Shown here piece by piece: positions 7,121 through 14,666 of a stretch of 15,347 bases of DNA. A model generated the notes under the pieces. That model searched no databases and had not been told where the DNA came from. It was given only the letters and a program-made list of their open reading frames with translations. Position numbers and translations under genes: made by a program. Origin of the DNA: Candidatus Aerophobota bacterium (GTDB taxonomy: Bacteria; Aerophobota; Aerophobia; Aerophobales; Aerophobaceae). The DNA lies in contig DAOVGF010000064.1 of NCBI GenBank assembly GCA_030672545.1, positions 1 through 15,347 of the forward strand. The letters run 5' to 3'. Position 1 is the first letter of the stretch; each line of letters opens with the position of its first letter.

Positions 7121-8113
7121 ATGAAAAGAAGAGGGAGTGAAGTGGGTAGAAAAAACAAAACAGGTTTCCTCGGCCGAAGTTTGAGCTCAGAAGCTTTCAA
7201 GTTCGTCCCTTTGACCGTATTATTAGTAGTCACGATAATATTTTTATCCATTTATACAGAAAGATTTCTAACTATCGGTAACCTGCTCAATGTATTGAGG
7301 CAAATAAGCTATAGTACAATATTGGCCCTGGGGTTGGGCATGATCGTTCTTACCGGGGGAATGGATTTGTCTCTGGGAAACATTGCTGCCCTGGTGGGCA
7401 TAGTTTGTGCCTCAAGTCTCGCCGCCGGAGTCAACACTTATCTGGCTCTCCTCTACGGTATAGCTGTAGGAGTTCTCTGTGGATCTGTTAACGGAGTAAT
7501 GGTTTCGTATATGGGTATCCCCCCTTTTCTCCAGACATTGGCCATGGGTTTTGTTACGCAAGGGGTAACCTTCTTGTGGACAAGAGGATATCCCGTTTAT
7601 GAAGGCTTTACTCCCCAATTTCTATTCTTAGGAGTAGGTTATCTTCTGGATATTCCAACCCCAGTAGTCATACTATTAGTTTGCTTCTTATTGGCTTATG
7701 TTTTCATTAGCAGAACTTCTTATGGACGTTACATCTATGCCTTAGGTAACGACGAGGACGCCCTGAGACTTTGCGGGATAAACATTAAGAGAATGAAGGT
7801 GCTTCCCTACGTGATCGCCGGTTTTTTGGCCTGCGTTACTGGAATAGTGATGACGGCTAGAATGCAATCAGGTCAACCCAGTGCAGCCGGATTGACTATG
7901 ATACTGACCGCACTCACAGCCGTGGCTTTGGGTGGCTTCGATTTGACTGGGGGTGAGGGTTCATTGATTGGTGTATTGATGGGAGGAATATTCGTGGGCA
8001 TTCTAAATAATGGCCTGGTTATTCTGGGATTTGGTACCTTCCATCAACTGATCATTATTGGATTGACACTAATGGGGGCTCTAAGTTGGAATGTAGTACG
8101 AGTGAAAAGATAG
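7121..8113 (+). CDS. Sugar ABC transporter permease (RbsC / BPD_transp_2 family)
   Basis: This integral membrane permease (330 residues) should act as a homodimer with the ATPase and binding protein. About nine or ten hydrophobic helices are visible (near 28-44, 63-79, 85-103, 106-128, 133-152, 179-197, 228-246, 257-272, 282-301, 305-323). Family landmarks are TGGMDLSLGN (78-87), the cytoplasmic ATPase-contact loop around GRYIYALGNDEDALRLCGI (202-220) and LTGGEGSLIGVLMGG (275-289). The ATG at 7121 has only a weak purine-rich site. A GTG at 7142 follows GAGGGAG and would shorten the protein by 7 residues. The isomerase gene starts 26 bases after the stop. Confidence 0.94.
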   Translation: MKRRGSEVGRKNKTGFLGRSLSSEAFKFVPLTVLLVVTIIFLSIYTERFLTIGNLLNVLRQISYSTILALGLGMIVLTGGMDLSLGNIAALVGIVCASSLAAGVNTYLALLYGIAVGVLCGSVNGVMVSYMGIPPFLQTLAMGFVTQGVTFLWTRGYPVYEGFTPQFLFLGVGYLLDIPTPVVILLVCFLLAYVFISRTSYGRYIYALGNDEDALRLCGINIKRMKVLPYVIAGFLACVTGIVMTARMQSGQPSAAGLTMILTALTAVALGGFDLTGGEGSLIGVLMGGIFVGILNNGLVILGFGTFHQLIIIGLTLMGALSWNVVRVKR

Positions 8114-8139
8114 AAAATGAGCTTGAAAAGGAGTACACG

Positions 8140-9117
8140 ATGCTCGACAAGGCTAAGAAGTATTCGGTGGGGATATGGGCTTTAAAGGGATGTGCGGATC
8201 GATTCGTGCCCGGAGGCTATGAAGGACGGTACCTTTCGACAGAAGAAGCTATTAGACAAGTTGCCAAGATTGAGGGAATAAGAGCCGTAGAGTTTGCATC
8301 TACCGACTTTGATAGCCCCTCTGACAGAATTAGCTCTGTTTTAAAAGAGAACAACCTTCAAGTTGCCGGTGTTTTGGTCAATACTTTTTGCAGTAAATGG
8401 AAGCTTGGCTCTCTGTCTAATCAAGACGAAGGTCTGCGCAACCAAGCCATTGAAGAAGTTCGAAGGACAGTGAGGATCTGCGATGAACTGGGGTGTAATA
8501 ACATAACTCTCTGGTTGGGCTCCGATGGGTTTGATTATCCTTTCCAGGTGGACTACCAAAAACAGTTGATTCTTCTCCGGGAAACAATAGGTGAATTGGC
8601 AGAGGAATTCCCTAACAAAAGATTTGCTCTGGAGTATAAGTTAAAAGAGCCCAGGAAGTATCTTTTTGTCTCCTCGGCCATGAAAGCTTTATGGATTACC
8701 AGGAAACTCGGAAAAGATAACGTGGGGGTATTGGTTGATTTCGGTCATGCCCTTATGAGTAAAGAGAACCCTGCCGAAGTTATTTGTATTCTAAATGAAG
8801 AAAAAAAACTCTTCGGTATTCACCTCAATGATGCTTACAGGGAATGGGATGATGACCTGGTTGTAGGATCGGTTAATCTATGGGAGACTCTGGAGTTTAT
8901 CTACTACCTGGATAAAATAGAATACAAGGGATGGCTCTCCTTTGATATTTTCCCCTTTAGAATGAATGGCTCTCGAGCTGTGGAGCTTTGCGTTAAGACT
9001 ATGGATAATCTCATCAAATTAGCGGAGAAAATAGATAAAGAGAAACTTGCCAAGGCTCAAAGTAGTTTGAGAGCAGATAACTCTCTGGCTGTTGTTCAAG
9101 AGATTCTGAAGGTCTAA
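8140..9117 (+). CDS. Sugar isomerase/epimerase-like TIM-barrel enzyme (xylose/rhamnose isomerase fold)
   Basis: This cytoplasmic 325-residue enzyme very probably interconverts an aldose and a ketose, or epimerises a keto-sugar, after import. The fold is the xylose-isomerase-like TIM barrel. Metal-ligand candidates occur in the expected order: E165 (ALEYK), D200 with H203 (VDFGH), H228 and D231 (GIHLND) and D269 (SFDIF). GSDGFDYPFQVDY (127-139) is a loop seen in xylose/rhamnose-isomerase relatives. The frame is open from 8086, inside the permease gene. I chose the ATG at 8140 because AAGGAG (8128-8133) lies 6 bases before it and the overlap disappears. Being last in the importer operon suggests it acts on the imported sugar. 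The exact sugar is unknown. Confidence 0.85.
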   Translation: MLDKAKKYSVGIWALKGCADRFVPGGYEGRYLSTEEAIRQVAKIEGIRAVEFASTDFDSPSDRISSVLKENNLQVAGVLVNTFCSKWKLGSLSNQDEGLRNQAIEEVRRTVRICDELGCNNITLWLGSDGFDYPFQVDYQKQLILLRETIGELAEEFPNKRFALEYKLKEPRKYLFVSSAMKALWITRKLGKDNVGVLVDFGHALMSKENPAEVICILNEEKKLFGIHLNDAYREWDDDLVVGSVNLWETLEFIYYLDKIEYKGWLSFDIFPFRMNGSRAVELCVKTMDNLIKLAEKIDKEKLAKAQSSLRADNSLAVVQEILKV

Positions 9118-9304
9118 GAGGTTTTTGGTTGGAAATTTTTCCGCCTACCATGGGATTGCTGGTAGTCCTTACCCCCAAGGAACGGTAGCCTATCTCATAG
9201 AGTCCACAATAAGGAAGGTTGTGCAGTTTGATATTGTCCCAAATATAAGCTCAGCTCGGTTTCGCTCTCACTAATTTTGTCTTTTTTCATTATTTCTACC
9301 TGCT

Positions 9305-10582
9305 TCACTCCATATATCCAAGCTTGCGAAGACGCTCTTTAATCTCTTCTTTCTCCTGACCGGAAAAATCGGCCCCCTTTCCTTTCAGCTCAAAGAGGTG
9401 CCTATTTAACTCTTTTCTTACATCCCGGAGTTCTTGTTTTTTGGATTCTTTTACTTCTTTGATTAAGTTTGTTTGTTCTAAAGGGTCATCGGATAAATTA
9501 TAAAATTCTTCTGTTCCATTAGTGAGATCTCTAATGAACTTGAATTTGTCCGTGCGCAAAGCTTGTAATGACCCCATTCCTTCGACCAGGGGATATAGCA
9601 TCTCGGCATAAGCACCACATCCTTCAACTTTTTCTTGAGCTATTACCGGAAGGAGAGTACTTCCATCAAAGTTCATCTTGTCCGTGGGTATTTTTAGGAG
9701 ATTCAGGATAGTGGGAACAATATCTACCGAACGCACCATTTCTTTTACTCTAGCCCCTTTGGGTAACTCCTTGCCCTTAATAATCAGGGTAATTCTTATG
9801 TCCACATCATATAAAGTGGTGTGTTGAGGATACACAAGATTGTAGGAACGATGGGGAACCGGTTTGGCCGGGTGCTCACCTAAATTGGTGCCATGATCGC
9901 TCATCAGAATGAGAATGGTATCATCTCTTAGATTTAGTTGGTCAAGTGTCTTAAGAAGCGGGCCGATTAACTTCTCATCCATATATTTTATCTTAGCGTC
10001 TTTATAGCTGAATTGGGAAAGTTCCCCTGGTTTGATCAATCCGTCCCGCAACAGTGCTTGCTCAGCTCCCTCGTGAGTCTCAAAATAGTGTCCCCAGAGG
10101 AAAAAGGGAGAGGAAGAATTTTTCTTCAACCAATGGAGCATTCGATCAATCCACCAACTGCCTTCGTAGAACACCTCTTTTTGTTCCGCATTCCAGGAAC
10201 CCCATGAGGTATCCTGGGTGGGTTCATCGTAATAGTCAAAGCCGGCGGCAAAACCGTGCTTTGATCCTAATAGCCCCTGTCCCACAAAACCGGCCGTCTG
10301 GTAACCGTGCTCTTTCAGTATTGCCGCTACGGTTTGGGATCGAATGTAAGAGAAAGGGTCTCGGACGGTATGCTTATTAGGGTAGGCTCCACATATGACA
10401 GAGCTCATACATACTGGAGTTATGCAAGCGGCCGCCATACAAGTTTCAAACAATACTCCTTCTTCGGCCACCTTGTCAATGTTATGAGTGGTTATCTTTT
10501 TGTACCCGTAGCAACTTAAGTGATCAGCCCGGACTTCGTCCATACTTAGCAAAATCACATTTTTCTTCGGTTGATTAGGCAT
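9305..10582 (-). CDS. Sulfatase-fold hydrolase with non-canonical nucleophile motif
   Basis: This is an alkaline-phosphatase-superfamily hydrolase of the sulfatase family (425 residues, no signal peptide, so cytoplasmic). Metal-site elements are present: D15 in SMDEVRADHLSCYGY, SDHG at 228-231, H237 and HYFETHE (165-171). The C-terminal EEFYNLSDDPLEQTNL pattern is typical of sulfatases. At the nucleophile the usual CxPxR is C58-M-S-S-V62: cysteine kept, proline and arginine lost. That arginine matters for recognition by formylglycine-generating enzyme. It may be a sulfatase with unusual maturation, or a phosphoester/phosphonate hydrolase. The ATG has GGAG 8 bases upstream. The gene lies 21 bases after the aminotransferase gene and is the last of its minus-strand operon. 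Confidence 0.88.
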   Translation of the reverse strand: MPNQPKKNVILLSMDEVRADHLSCYGYKKITTHNIDKVAEEGVLFETCMAAACITPVCMSSVICGAYPNKHTVRDPFSYIRSQTVAAILKEHGYQTAGFVGQGLLGSKHGFAAGFDYYDEPTQDTSWGSWNAEQKEVFYEGSWWIDRMLHWLKKNSSSPFFLWGHYFETHEGAEQALLRDGLIKPGELSQFSYKDAKIKYMDEKLIGPLLKTLDQLNLRDDTILILMSDHGTNLGEHPAKPVPHRSYNLVYPQHTTLYDVDIRITLIIKGKELPKGARVKEMVRSVDIVPTILNLLKIPTDKMNFDGSTLLPVIAQEKVEGCGAYAEMLYPLVEGMGSLQALRTDKFKFIRDLTNGTEEFYNLSDDPLEQTNLIKEVKESKKQELRDVRKELNRHLFELKGKGADFSGQEKEEIKERLRKLGYME

Positions 10583-10603
10583 TTAATATCTCCTTTTTTC
10601 CCA

Positions 10604-11917
10604 TTACCTTACTCTGGCCATTTTGGGTTTACGGTAGGTCGGATTCTCTACAATTCTCTCCAAGTTGTCCAATACTTTATGAAAGGCCTCCACATAATAT
10701 CTCATCAGCTCAAGATCATTAGGAGGATAAATAGAGTAAAGGACAAAAGAAGTATCAAACATTTTAATGGTCTCCGGATAATCATTAGGCTCATATTTTA
10801 TCCCTTCTCGAGCATAAGGACAACTCCAGGGACACCCTTTTCCGTAGGCATCCATTCTTTGAAAAATCTTCTGTCCGGGAACCGGAAAACTGTGCCATTC
10901 TTTGACGTCTACGCCTTCGGCAAAGAGGGCGTTTTGAATAGCCCAGCGTAGCTCTCTGGGCTTAAGACCGTCTGCTTCGAGAAGCTCAGGGTCAATTCTT
11001 ATGCGGTAAAGATGATAGGTATTGGTTCTATCCGGAGGAGTATAAGGGGGAATCAGTCCTTTAATCTTACTTAATTCCTCATCCAAAAACTGACAATTTT
11101 CTATGCGCAGCCGGTTATATTCATCAAGCCGTCTCAGTAGCGAGCGGGTTAGAGCATTGGACATTTCCGTGCCTCGATAGTTAGAGCCCATAGTATAAGC
11201 ATCATAAGGCCTTATGGCTCCCTTAGGGACAATTTTCTCTCCAAACATACCAGTAAGACGAGCTTTTTCAAAATAATCAGGATTGTTAGTGGTAATCAGT
11301 CCTCCCTCCCCGGTGGCAAGATGTTTGCTTCCGTTAAGACTAAAGGTTCCCATATCACCAAGGTTTCCTGTTTTCTTGCCTTTATAGGTAGATCCGTGAG
11401 CATGGGCAGCATCTTCAATGACGGCTAATCCGTGTTTTTTAGCTAGGGCATTAATTTCATCCATATCACAAGGCAGCCCATGAATGTGTACCACAATAAT
11501 AGCCTTGGTCTTATCAGTAATTTTTTCCTCTATTTTATTTGGATCAATGTTCAGTGTTTTTGGGTCAATATCCACAAATACCGGAATAGCATTTTGAACT
11601 AAGACGGCCTGGGCGGTGGCCCAAAAGGTAAAGGCGGGGACAATTACTTCATTCCCTACTTCCACTCCCACCCCGGAAACACAGGCGTGAATGGCCGCGG
11701 TACCACTGTTTACGGCAAAGCAATACTTGGTGCCTACGTACTCGGCCCACTCCTTCTCCAGAGCCAATTTTTCCGGGGCCATAGGTCCCCAGAGGATACC
11801 TCTTTTGAGTACCTTTACTACTGCATAAATGTCATCCTGGGTGATAATTGGCCAGGGCTTTTCCAGTCCCTGGGGAACCGTTCTTGGTCCACCTTCAATA
11901 GCTAATTTTTGACTCAT
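10604..11917 (-). CDS. DegT/DnrJ/EryC1/StrS-family PLP-dependent aminotransferase
   Basis: These fold-type I PLP enzymes usually aminate keto-sugars or keto-cyclitols. The 437-residue protein has the phosphate-binding NSGTAAIH (70-77), the PLP-contacting EDAAHAHG (168-175) and the Schiff-base lysine K198 in SLNGSKHLATGEGG. The N-terminal LAIEGGPRTVP is common in this family. The C-terminus is somewhat extended, with a tail rich in basic residues (YRKPKMARVR). The ATG has GGAG about 9 bases upstream. It sits between the XRE-cupin regulator (97 bases upstream) and the sulfatase-fold gene (21 bases downstream), so an amino-sugar or cyclitol derivative is a plausible substrate. The family is certain, the substrate is not. 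Confidence 0.93.
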   Translation of the reverse strand: MSQKLAIEGGPRTVPQGLEKPWPIITQDDIYAVVKVLKRGILWGPMAPEKLALEKEWAEYVGTKYCFAVNSGTAAIHACVSGVGVEVGNEVIVPAFTFWATAQAVLVQNAIPVFVDIDPKTLNIDPNKIEEKITDKTKAIIVVHIHGLPCDMDEINALAKKHGLAVIEDAAHAHGSTYKGKKTGNLGDMGTFSLNGSKHLATGEGGLITTNNPDYFEKARLTGMFGEKIVPKGAIRPYDAYTMGSNYRGTEMSNALTRSLLRRLDEYNRLRIENCQFLDEELSKIKGLIPPYTPPDRTNTYHLYRIRIDPELLEADGLKPRELRWAIQNALFAEGVDVKEWHSFPVPGQKIFQRMDAYGKGCPWSCPYAREGIKYEPNDYPETIKMFDTSFVLYSIYPPNDLELMRYYVEAFHKVLDNLERIVENPTYRKPKMARVR

Positions 11918-11960
11918 AATCTACTTCTCCTGTAATTATGTGTGTTCAGTGCTTAGAGAT

Positions 11961-12005
11961 CGGGTAATAACTTAGCCATAAATCTAATGGGAGCGGAATT
12001 ACCCG
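11961..12005 (-). promoter_or_regulatory. Long-loop inverted repeat between regulator and aminotransferase genes
   Basis: CGGGTAAT (11961-11968) and ATTACCCG (11998-12005) are perfect 8-base inverse copies, 29 bases apart. No T-run follows on either strand, so it is not a simple terminator. It may be a paired operator or a leader structure for the aminotransferase gene, or chance. Confidence 0.25.
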
Positions 12006-12014
12006 TACTTTTCT

Positions 12015-12578
12015 TTATTTTTCTTCTCTAACCTCCTGGTATAGAGAGGGTGGACTGGCCGCTATTACTCCGATAACTTCTTCCTCTCCAATATTATTAA
12101 AAGTATGAGGAAAAGAAGGATCAAAACAGATACTGTCTCCGGCTCTCAAAGCATAACGTTCTTTACCTACCTTTACTTCAAGCTTACCTTGAATGATGAA
12201 AACGTGCTCCTCTCCTTGGTGAGTGACCAACTTATCCTGTCCTTTGCCTTTTTCTACGCGCAGGAGTAAAAACTCCACTTTTCCACTTACATCAGGGGCC
12301 AAGAACTCATACCGAAGATCGGTATCGGGAAGAGTAATCTTTATCCTTTTCTCTCTCCTTACCACTTTTCCCGATGGCTCATTTTGTTGAAGGAAAAGAG
12401 AAACTATAGGGATATTAAGAGCTTGAGCTATTTTAACCAGACTTCTTAAAGAAGGGGAAACGGAGTTTCTTTCCAGTTGACTTAGATAACTGACCGAGAG
12501 TTTAGTGAGCTCAGCTAGCTCTCTTAAAGTCATTCCTTTGGCTAACCTACGCTTTTTTACTCCTTTTCCTAATTTCAT
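12015..12578 (-). CDS. XRE-family helix-turn-helix regulator with C-terminal cupin sensor
   Basis: This is a probable transcription factor of the HTH_3-cupin_2 type (187 residues). The DNA-binding domain covers about residues 5-62 (MTLRELAELTKLSVSYLSQLE). The cupin barrel covers about 100-180, with H120, E124 and H158 in HQGEEHVFIIQG and PSFPHTFNN as possible metal or ligand residues. Regulators of this type usually sense small metabolites and control adjacent catabolic or polyamine genes. It is first in the minus-strand operon and faces the second hydrolase operon across a 407-base region, so it may control both. The ribosome site is weak (GTGAGACC). Confidence 0.9.
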   Translation of the reverse strand: MKLGKGVKKRRLAKGMTLRELAELTKLSVSYLSQLERNSVSPSLRSLVKIAQALNIPIVSLFLQQNEPSGKVVRREKRIKITLPDTDLRYEFLAPDVSGKVEFLLLRVEKGKGQDKLVTHQGEEHVFIIQGKLEVKVGKERYALRAGDSICFDPSFPHTFNNIGEEEVIGVIAASPPSLYQEVREEK

Positions 12579-12629
12579 TTTGGTCTCACTAGGGAATTTA
12601 TAGGAAAATCACCTACACTTTTACTATAA

Positions 12630-12657
12630 TAATTACAGTATTATCAAAAAAAGTCAA
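12630..12657 (-). promoter_or_regulatory. Candidate promoter for the regulator-aminotransferase-hydrolase operon
   Basis: On the minus strand TTGACT (12652-12657) is followed after 16 bases by TAATTA (12630-12635). Other A/T-rich hexamers nearby could serve as the -10 box, so its exact position is uncertain. The site is suitably placed before the start codon at 12578. Confidence 0.4.
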
Positions 12658-12675
12658 GGTATGGGCTGGCGATAC

Positions 12676-12687
12676 TGTTACGTAACA
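12676..12687. promoter_or_regulatory. Perfect 12-bp palindrome between divergent promoters (operator candidate)
   Basis: TGTTACGTAACA is fully self-complementary. It lies 18 bases from the minus-strand -35 box and 5 bases from the plus-strand -35 box, so one bound protein could affect both directions. It matches the sugar-operon palindrome core (TGATACGTATTA at 4993-5004) at 9 of 12 positions. Confidence 0.45.
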
Positions 12688-12692
12688 AATAC

Positions 12693-12720
12693 TTGACATA
12701 TTGGTTCCCTTTAGTAAACT
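12693..12720 (+). promoter_or_regulatory. Sigma70-like promoter for the second hydrolase operon or its leader
   Basis: A perfect TTGACA (12693-12698) is followed after 16 bases by TAAACT (12715-12720, 4 of 6 consensus matches). Transcription would start near 12727, about 260 bases before the hydrolase ATG, and would cross the terminator at 12805-12847. Confidence 0.5.
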
Positions 12721-12726
12721 TATTTT

Positions 12727-12847
12727 TTGCTACCATAGTTATCATCACAAAAGCTAAGAGAATAAGTGTTTGGCAGTTAATTAAATCTTAGAGGGTTTAT
12801 TCTTAAAATTTGGGTAGGCGAAGTTTTAACCTACCCAAATTTTTTAA
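12727..12847 (+). ncRNA. Candidate attenuator leader or small RNA
   Basis: The interval from the predicted start to the terminator is about 120 bases and has no credible ORF. CTAAGA pairs with TCTTAG, and an overlapping AGAATAA pairs with TTATTCT just before the terminator stem, so mutually exclusive folds are possible. It could be an attenuation leader for the downstream hydrolase or an independent small RNA. No known riboswitch class is recognised. Confidence 0.3.
12805..12847 (+). terminator. Rho-independent terminator inside the divergent region
   Basis: A perfect 14-bp stem (arms 12805-12818 and 12830-12843, core TTTGGGTAGG/CCTACCCAAA) with an 11-base loop runs into T's (through 12845), then AAC. 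The T-tract favours the plus direction. There is no plus-strand gene upstream for it to end, so it should act on the leader started at about 12727. Confidence 0.8.
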
Positions 12848-12985
12848 CTCTTGCTTCACCGGGACGACTAAAGTCACCTTTACTTATAAGCGGGCGGTTA
12901 AAAATTTTGTTGGGCTGAAATAGGTTAAAAGTACAGGAACAGGAGTTTTTAAACTATCTCAACTTAGACACAAGGAGTACAGAGA

Positions 12986-14416
12986 ATGAACTTAGTATTG
13001 GTAATCGTGGACACTTTACGACAGGACCATGTGGGCTGTTACGGAAATGACTGGGTCAAGACTCCCTATCTTGATTCTTTGGCTAAAGAATCAGTGGTGT
13101 TTACCCAGGGTTATCCGGATTCACTTCCTACTTTGCAAGTGCGGCGGGCTCTTCAAACTGGTTGTCGCGTCTTTCCCTTTAGAAATGATCAAGACTATAA
13201 GGGCAATCAATTTGTGGGAGGTCTTGGTTGGGGGCCGGTCTTGGAAGAGCGGGATACTATTGCCGAAATTTTGCAACAACATGGGTACCGCACTGGTTTT
13301 GTTACCGATGCTTACCATCAGTTTAAACCTCATAAGAATTTCCATCGGGGTTTTGACGAATGGATATGGATTCGTGGGCAGGAGAACGATCCTTACCGCT
13401 CCGGCCCCAAACCTTCGGATAAGGAGGTAGCCAAGTACATTCCTGAGCAGTTTCAAGGGAGAGGTATGGAAAACCTGAGAATACAGACTTCGGACGGTCA
13501 AACGAGAAAACGGTATACTGACTTCGTGCGAGACTATTTGACCAACGTGGCAGACCGACGCTGTGAGGAGGATTACTTTCCGGCCCGGGTCTTCTCAGCC
13601 GCGGCCAACTGGTTGGAGCGTAACCAGGATGCCGAGAACTTGTTTTTAGTAGTTGACTCCTTCGATCCCCATGAACCCTGGGATCCTCCAGCGTTTTATC
13701 GGAGATTGTATGATCCGGATGATGATTGTATGGATTTCTTAGCTTCTTTGTACGGACCGGCGAACCAGGTGAGTCCTCGTATACTCAAACGACTCCGGGC
13801 CAACTATGCGGGCGAAGTTAGCCTGGTTGATCGTTGGTTTGGTTACCTCTTGGAGAAAATGAAATATCTGGGGCTGATGAATGATACTGTTATAGCCGTG
13901 ATATCGGATCACGGGCACTGCATTGGTGAGCATAATATTGTGGGGAAGCAAGGCTATCCGATGTCCCGCGAGATTGCGGATTTGGTATACATGATCCGGG
14001 ACCCTCGGGGAGAAGGAGCCGGTACAGTCTGCAATGAGCTACTTTACAATTTTGACCTAATTCCCACTGTCCTGGCCCGTTTAGGCATAACTCCAGAGAA
14101 TCCAATGGACGGAAAGGATGTCTGGCCTCTGGTTTTGGGTAAGGCCAAAGACTTCTACGATCATGTCACCTGCGCTTGGGGACCTCTGGTTATGGTTCGG
14201 GATAAACAATGGTGGTACAATGCCTATATTTGGGGAGAGTCACCTTTGCTTTTTGATTTGAAGGTTGACCCCAAATTGGAAAAGAATGTCGCCGCCGAGC
14301 ATCCCGATATTTGTGCCCGGCTGAAGAACCTGGCCATTGCGGACGCCGGAGGGACTATTCCCGATTACATCCGCCAGGCTACAGATGGACCCGGGTGTAG
14401 TCCCTTGATGGAATAG
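12986..14416 (+). CDS. Second sulfatase-fold hydrolase with a threonine in the nucleophile position
   Basis: This is an alkaline-phosphatase-superfamily hydrolase of the sulfatase family (476 residues, no signal peptide, cytoplasmic). The N-terminus VIVDTLRQDHVGCYG supplies metal ligand D9. SDHG is at 307-310, GEHN with H316 at 314-317, and VDSFDPHEPW at 223-232. The activation-motif position reads T49-L-Q-V-R53 instead of CxPxR, so formylglycine cannot form there and T49 is the likely nucleophile, as in phosphodiesterase/phosphomutase-like members. LLFDLKVDPKLEKNV near the C-terminus is typical of the family. The ATG has AAGGAG 8 bases upstream. No terminator is seen before the sugar-binding protein gene at 14667, so co-transcription is likely. 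The substrate is unknown. Confidence 0.87.
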   Translation: MNLVLVIVDTLRQDHVGCYGNDWVKTPYLDSLAKESVVFTQGYPDSLPTLQVRRALQTGCRVFPFRNDQDYKGNQFVGGLGWGPVLEERDTIAEILQQHGYRTGFVTDAYHQFKPHKNFHRGFDEWIWIRGQENDPYRSGPKPSDKEVAKYIPEQFQGRGMENLRIQTSDGQTRKRYTDFVRDYLTNVADRRCEEDYFPARVFSAAANWLERNQDAENLFLVVDSFDPHEPWDPPAFYRRLYDPDDDCMDFLASLYGPANQVSPRILKRLRANYAGEVSLVDRWFGYLLEKMKYLGLMNDTVIAVISDHGHCIGEHNIVGKQGYPMSREIADLVYMIRDPRGEGAGTVCNELLYNFDLIPTVLARLGITPENPMDGKDVWPLVLGKAKDFYDHVTCAWGPLVMVRDKQWWYNAYIWGESPLLFDLKVDPKLEKNVAAEHPDICARLKNLAIADAGGTIPDYIRQATDGPGCSPLME

Positions 14417-14666
14417 AATCAGAGACTGGTTCTTGTTGCGGAGAGGTTATTTCTTTGGGTATTGAATATAATTGAGTAAAAGGAGGTGATGCTGTTAAGT
14501 AATAGCTAAGAATCGGGCAGCTTATTCCCTGACGAAGCCGGCAAATAAGAGTGGAGAAAGTGGCTGTGGTTTATTGGTTTTGTAGAAGTAGGTCCAAGAA
14601 GAGCAAAGTTTTTTTCCACTCCAAATGAATAAACCGGGGTAAAATAAAATAAGGAGAGGTAAATAA
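14417..14666 (+). other. Structured leader before the second sugar-binding protein gene
   Basis: This 250-base gap holds a very strong ribosome-like site AAGGAGG (14480-14486) next to ATG 14489 and a 6-codon frame (MLLSNS), although the spacing of 2 bases is too short for good use. Further on, an 11-bp helix with one G-U pair (14549-14559 with 14611-14621) and an 8-bp helix (14568-14575 with 14628-14635) interlock as a possible pseudoknot. It ends 15 bases before the binding-protein ribosome site at 14651-14660. It matches no riboswitch class I recognise. Confidence 0.4.

Noticed and set aside
6928..7251. 107-residue minus-strand open frame over the 7015-7048 hairpin
   Set aside because: It overlaps two real genes and its middle is the hairpin; no coding signal of its own.
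8086..8139. Upstream extension of the isomerase frame overlapping the permease
   Set aside because: The ATG at 8140 has AAGGAG at proper spacing, and the extension only reads permease codons out of frame.
9145..9165. CTACCA/TGGTAG hairpin after the isomerase gene as a terminator
   Set aside because: The stem is only 6 bp with a 9-base loop and no T-run follows. The 187-base convergent spacer shows no better terminator.
10054..10380. 108-residue plus-strand open frame inside the sulfatase-fold gene
   Set aside because: It is an antisense shadow of a gene with clear catalytic motifs.
13121..13501. 126-residue minus-strand open frame inside the second hydrolase gene
   Set aside because: It is an antisense shadow; the plus-strand protein has family motifs throughout.
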